From Leptodactylus fallax (taxonomy: Eukaryota; Chordata; Amphibia; Anura; Leptodactylidae), in NCBI GenBank assembly GCA_947044405.1, contig CAMRHE010000035.1:6917501-6981500 (forward strand): DNA of 64,000 bases. Direction: 5' to 3'. The position numbers and the translations under genes are program-made. The notes under the pieces were generated by a model, which saw nothing but the letters and a program-made list of their open reading frames with translations, was not told where the DNA came from and did not search any database. The stretch's first letter is position 1. Each line of letters begins with the position of its first letter. Shown here in pieces: positions 59,260 to 64,000 of the stretch.

Positions 59260-60005
59260 TAGGGGTCTCAAAATAAAAGTAAAAGAAGAATTAAAAAAAT
59301 TAAAAAAACGCAAAAAAAATCCAAAAATTCTAATCATTTCCTTTCCCTAGATCACATATTTAAAAATAATAAACAATAATAAAGATAAACACTTTTAGTA
59401 TCCCCGTGCTCAAAAATGCTTGAACTATCAAAATATAAAGATATTTATCCCATACAGTGAATGCCATAGTGGGGGGAAAATCAAAATAGTAAAATGGTGA
59501 TTTTTTTTTCAACACTTTGCCTCATAAAAAAAAAATTAATAAAAGTGATCAAACCATCAGACCTTCCTCAAAATGGTATCAATAAAAACTACATCTTGTC
59601 CCATATAAAAAGATACCTTAGCCATCTCCATACATGAAAATATGAAAAAGTTACAGATGTCAGGAACATGGTGAGACAAAGAAATTTTTCTTTGTTATAA
59701 ATTTTTTAAAAAGTATAATCCATATCGCTGTGATCATACGGACCAACAGAATACAGGTAACGTCATTTTTACCACATAGTAAATGTCACAAAAATTAAAC
59801 CCATAAGAAATTGGCGCAAATGCATTTTTTATTCTACCTCATTCTGAATTTTTTTCTAGCTTTCCAGTACATTGTACAGGATATACAAAGTATAATTTTT
59901 ACCGTAAACAATAAGTCATAATGTGATTCTGTAAACTGAAAAATAAAAAAATATATGTCTCTAGGAAGGTGGGGAGAAAAAAATAGATGAGCAAAAACAA
60001 AAATT
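59260..60005 (-). repeat. Larger inverse copy of the TTAA family, truncated
   Basis: Inverse of about 32700-33480: CCCTAGATCACATATTT, TTTTAGTATCCCCGTGCTCA, CATACAGTGAATGCC, ATCATACGGACCAAC, GAAATTGGCGCAAATGC. Neither end with its TTAA is preserved clearly. Confidence 0.8.
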
Positions 60006-60630
60006 TGCTCAATCCCTGGGAGCTCCTGGCATCCTCTGCATTTGGTTACATCTGAATCTTCCTGTTGTGTGCCTTTACTCAAACTCCCATGATTTCTTGG
60101 TCTGCTCTCAGAGCTGACTCACTCCCCCTCCCTTTCTGACTCGCTCCTCCTCTCTTTCCCTTTCTCACTCATTCCCCCTCTTTTTTTCACTCTCCCCTCC
60201 TCCCTCTCCATTTCTCACTCGATCTTCCTGCCCCTACCTTTCTTACTTGCTTCGCCTCCCTGTATCTCACGTCGGCCTCCTACTGTGCATGAGGAAGAGG
60301 AGGTGCCGGCCGGCTGGATCCGGCAGCGACATACCGGACTGAAAGGAAGGCCAGGCAAATATAATTGGGTAGGGAGGGGGGCTGCAAACAAAGAAGTGGA
60401 CAGTACCATCTCTGCTGACGTTGTGGGGCTCGAAATGTATTTATTGGTAATCCCCCCAAAATCAAGCCAGGAGTGAGCCAGGAGTGGTCATGTGTCAGAA
60501 CAGGAGACTGCAGCAAGTTAGAAAATGCAAGTATATTACAAAGTTGGTTGGGAGGCATGGGAAAACACATATTGAAATACAAGTGTATGCTGGAAAACCC
60601 CTTTAAGGGGTTATAACATTATTAAGCTAG
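60006..60630. other. Non-coding interval with a pyrimidine-rich tract
   Basis: 60115-60262 is a C/T-rich, CTCACTC-punctuated tract. From 60263 to 60590 the sequence is mixed and non-coding. Confidence 0.6.
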
Positions 60631-60800
60631 GTTCACACTAGCGTCGCCTATCAGTCTGCAAAAATCATGGTAACACGTGGTGTCCGATGGACCCCATTGA
60701 CTATAATGGTGTCCGTCATTTAAAAACTGAAATCGGCAGTGGAAAAAAAACCTCTGTGCAGGACTTTTTCCTCCACTAATTTTCAGGTGGACATTGTGCA
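60631..60800 (+). repeat. Partial copy of a GTTCACACTAGCG-type element
   Basis: Starts GCTAGGTTCACACTAGCGTC, similar to the start of the nested element at 22442, and contains GTGTCCGTCATTTAAAAACT. No right end is visible. Confidence 0.5.
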
Positions 60801-62631
60801 GTTCATTATAAAGTGATAAAGGTAATACTACTAGGTCTACTTATATATACAAGAAAATAATCATAAATGAGATTTGGTGTTTATTTGGCAAATATTATAT
60901 ACAAGACTTCAACTTATTTTTCTGGAAGGGGACCTAAGGAAATGAAAAATCAGACCTCTATCTATTTATTATGAATATTTTCCTCATTATTTGAGGAAGG
61001 GGATATTCCTGATAAAACAATTTGTGAGCTGTTCTAGACTGCAAGCTTTATGACTGCTTAGATGGAATTTGTCAAAGAAAAATAAATTTACTGATTTGAG
61101 AACAGACAAGAATTTTTCCACATAGTTGATTTACAGAACCTGATTATCATATATCTGCCAATCTTATGCAAAGAATTGTGTAAGTTTAAGCATTGAGAAC
61201 TACAATAAATTGTACAGGGTGCATAAGTACAAAGGCAGAGAGTCGCTGTATATTCTTCCTTCTAGCAAAGGAATGATTATTTTTAATGTCAGTCTGTTAC
61301 ACAAACAAGACTAAACAGAAGATGCAGAAATCACATAATTTATTTAGATGGAATCCAAAAGGGTCCTCATAGGCTATAAGACTAATAGTCTATTGATTGA
61401 ACATCAATATTTGATTTGTGGTGATCTGATGGGTGGCAAGCAGTTGTACCTGATACTTCAGCTCAGACCCATTCAGTAAGCTGCTACACTTATGTAAACA
61501 ATAAAGGGGATGTGTTGCTTGCTGATTGGAAGGGGTCTCTAAGGTCAGAATGCCATCAATCAGCATTGGCAGCCTATTGAAAGGAAAGGTGATGAATATT
61601 TAACTCTTGGAAAACACATTTAATGCCTTAATTATATATTGCTATGATGCTAGGATATGACAGTCTTTATATATTAGAGCCATGGGAAATATTTATTAAA
61701 TTGCGGCAAAAAAGAATGCACAAATATTATTAAGTGTTTTACACTCTTTTTTTTTTTCTTTTTACGCCTACCAAAACAATTTTGAAAACAGTTTAGAAGA
61801 AGGTCTTGGTTAAGAGAACTCATTCCATGTGACAGACTTATTAAAGACATGCAAACAAATTGTGTACTTGTAAGCCATCCATAAAGCTTTGTGAAGTTGA
61901 CAATTGTGCAACATGCCTAGCAAGCTGTGCTATAATTATCCTGAAATTTGCACAATTTCAGAAATGTGTCACAATTTTATCCATTTTCAATTTCATAAAT
62001 TGGTGAGCCAGCAAACAATATTAATAAATTTCTCGCAATGTTTTAAGTTAAATGTAAACTTTACTCTGGCCCAATGTAATGATCTGGCAAAGAACTGAGC
62101 TGTGTAGTCAGTGATATCATACATGGAGGGTGTCCAAACAAAATGCCCTTGGAAAGAAGAAGCAGTATTGCATTTGTAACATAGCTCAATACAAAGACTG
62201 AATAAAACAACAAAATCATTCACAGATTTTATAGCAGCATTCATGGATAGGTTAGTTGATATTAAAGTTATACTAATCTACATAACGCAGAGCTGTTGTA
62301 TCTAGGCTTGCAGTGTTATAAAAGTTGTTTTATATAATAGATGTGCTTATTTTGATGGCTTTTTTTTTGCAGGGGTGAGGGAGCAAAACATATGTCTTGA
62401 AGCTTGTGTTGACTTTTAAGACCATAGCAATGTCCATAGCTGCTAATGTTTCATCAACTGATCACTTAAGAGACCCAAGGAAGAAAGTTACAAATAGGTT
62501 ATGGCCATTGTCTGTGAAAAGAAGTCATTAGCTCGGCTGAAGTTGTTAGGTGGTAAAACTTTTGCACTACACACCAATCTTTACCCTATACAACATTCAT
62601 CAGATTACTCACTAGGGCATTCAATGAATCT
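60801..62631. other. Long non-coding interval; nothing recognised
   Basis: AT-rich with no tandem structure. The open frames at 61904-62098 and 61993-62244 are opposite-strand chance frames. Confidence 0.4.
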
Positions 62632-62639
62632 GCAGTAGG

Positions 62640-63817
62640 CAGTGGTGTAACTAAAGTCTTGTGGGCCCGGGTGCAAACTTTTGACCGGGGTGCCCTACCC
62701 CCTTCCTAGAGCGAATTCTTGATAGTGGTGGTTATGGGTTCTGAAGCGATATCTCAGATACTTGAAAGGGATACAGCTTTAGTACCCACAACTGCAGTTA
62801 TCAAGAATACGGTAAGTGAGCAGCGCAGCACCCGGCATGTAAACAATACTGGGACAGTATTACATGTTCCGCAGTGGACCCCAAACAGTATTATGTGCTC
62901 CACAGTGGCCCCCAAACAGTATTATATGCTCCATAGTGGCCCCCAAACAGTATTATGTGCTCCATAGTGGCCCCCAAACAGTATTATGTGCTCCATAGTG
63001 GCCCCCAAACAGTATTATGTGCACCACAGTGGCCCCAAAACAGTATTATGTGCTCCACTGTGGCCCCCACACAGTATTATATGCTCCACAGTGGCCCCCA
63101 CACAGTATTATGTGCTCACCAGTGGCCCCCACACAGTATTATATGCTCACAGTGGCCCCCACACAGTATTATGTGCTCACCAGTGGCCCTCACACAGTAT
63201 TATGTGCTCACAGTGCCCACCCCCTCCCAGAACCTGAACCCCCATTCCTCCTCATGCTCACACACAGCCTACACCCCCATATACCCATCTTGCCCACACA
63301 CAGCCTGCACCCCCACGTCACCCTCTTGCTCACACACAGCCTGCACCCCCCATTCCCCCCTCTTGCTCACACGCAGCCTGCACCCCCATATCCCCCTCTT
63401 GCTCACACATGTTCTCTTCTCTCCTCCTTCTATCAGTCTCCACCCCCAGCAGCTTCTCGTGTAACACCACACTGTCCCATACAATCCAGAATAGCTCCGC
63501 CCACACAAGTATGATCACATGATCATGATGTCATCAAAGGTCCTTTAGCCCACTAGAATTTAGCATCTACCGCAGGAAGAGCCCCGAAGCGGATGCTCAG
63601 CCCAGGACAGTATAAGTATTTTTTTATTTTTATACACCTCCCCTGGGCTGGCATTTAATGGAAGGGGCCCAGTCAGGCCCTTTTCCATTAACAATATGAA
63701 TAGCGGATGGTGGAACAAGGCTTTCCCTGACCAGGCTTTCCAGCTGGCCACGAGCCCCGTATCCCTCCGGGCCCAGTCACGGTCGCACTCCCTGCGACCA
63801 CAGTCGTTATGCCACTG
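62640..63817. mobile_element. Third short hAT-type element, 1.18 kb
   Basis: The ends CAGTGGTGTAACT and CGTTATGCCACTG are near-inverse copies, flanked by GCAGTAGG (62632-62639) and GCTGTAGG (63818-63825), an 8-base duplication with one change. The left end family is the same as in the element at 55370. It carries the 31-base minisatellite and, after it, a shorter repeat based on CTTGCTCACACACAGCCTGC with ACCCCC (about 63250-63410). Confidence 0.88.
62868..63212 (+). repeat. 31-base minisatellite, about eleven units
   Basis: The unit is AGTGGCCCCCAAACAGTATT followed by ATGTGCTCCAT, with CACACAG and CTCAC variants downstream. It generates long false open frames in several registers. Confidence 0.92.
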
Positions 63818-64000
63818 GCTGTAGGCTTAACACAACACCAGGACAAAGGCATGCAAAAATACTATAAACCAAACTGTATGTTTGCTCTAGAGAAACCTTT
63901 GGCTGTATCACAGTCCATATTTATTTACTTTTTTTGTAGTAGCCTTCTTAAGTAGCCGATAAGGGGGTGAGAAAATGTCCGTAGTTTACAGGGTACAGAA

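Noticed and set aside
62955..63514. Open frames of about 165 codons with CSIVAPKQYYV-type repeats
   Set aside because: They come from the 31-base minisatellite and the following CACACAG repeat; no domain and no sensible start.

Overview
The window looks like intergenic DNA from a large, transposon-rich vertebrate genome, most likely a frog or toad. The organism is inferred from the repeat content, not from a marker gene. The mix includes a DIRS-type tyrosine-recombinase retroelement, a Penelope-like element, Tc1 elements with long inverted repeats, 1 kb elements with TTAA target sites, BED-finger hAT elements, Tx1/L1-like and L2-like LINEs, and dispersed '...AAAATGGGGTCAC...' repeats that I associate with anurans. 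I found no intact host protein-coding gene and no RNA gene.

Layout. 0.3-1.3 kb: a broken, intron-containing copy of a widespread but functionally unknown animal protein family. 2.2-4.1 kb: an internally deleted Tc1 split by a hAT insertion. 5.7-7.3 kb: a full-length Tc1 with a frameshifted DD34E transposase. 9.0-9.5 kb: an unidentified decayed exon-like stretch. 10.8-11.1 kb: a small inverted-repeat element. 11.8-16.1 kb: tandem 355-base repeats, a 1.3 kb palindrome and a Penelope-like GIY-YIG remnant, with hammerhead-ribozyme-like cores. 18.6-20.2 kb: the 3' part of an L2-group LINE with a long open reverse transcriptase frame. 20.9-25.3 kb: a BED-finger hAT copy whose catalytic region is missing and whose place is taken by a 35-base minisatellite. 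28.8-30.8 kb: a Tx1/L1-type LINE. 32.7-33.9 kb: a TTAA-flanked element. 34.5-35.9 kb: an odd palindromic repeat, then a Tc1 end fused to a piggyBac transposase tail. 41.4-46.7 kb: a structurally complete DIRS element. 47.5-48.5 kb: a second TTAA element. 49.1-52.4 kb: a hAT element with both ends. 52.4-53.6 kb: a decayed Tc1. 54.6-60 kb: an undetermined repeat split by a hAT element, a TA-flanked element, and partial TTAA-family copies. 62.6-63.8 kb: a third short hAT element.

How the parts relate. Nearly every recognisable gene is a transposon gene, and most are broken. The DIRS tyrosine recombinase is the only full-length one with its active-site residues in place. The most interesting signals are relationships between elements. 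Three separate hAT insertions carry the same 31-base minisatellite. One internal core occurs in both TTAA- and TA-flanked elements. A minisatellite appears to have grown out of the coding end of a BED zinc finger. Several ribozyme-like cores lie near Penelope sequence.
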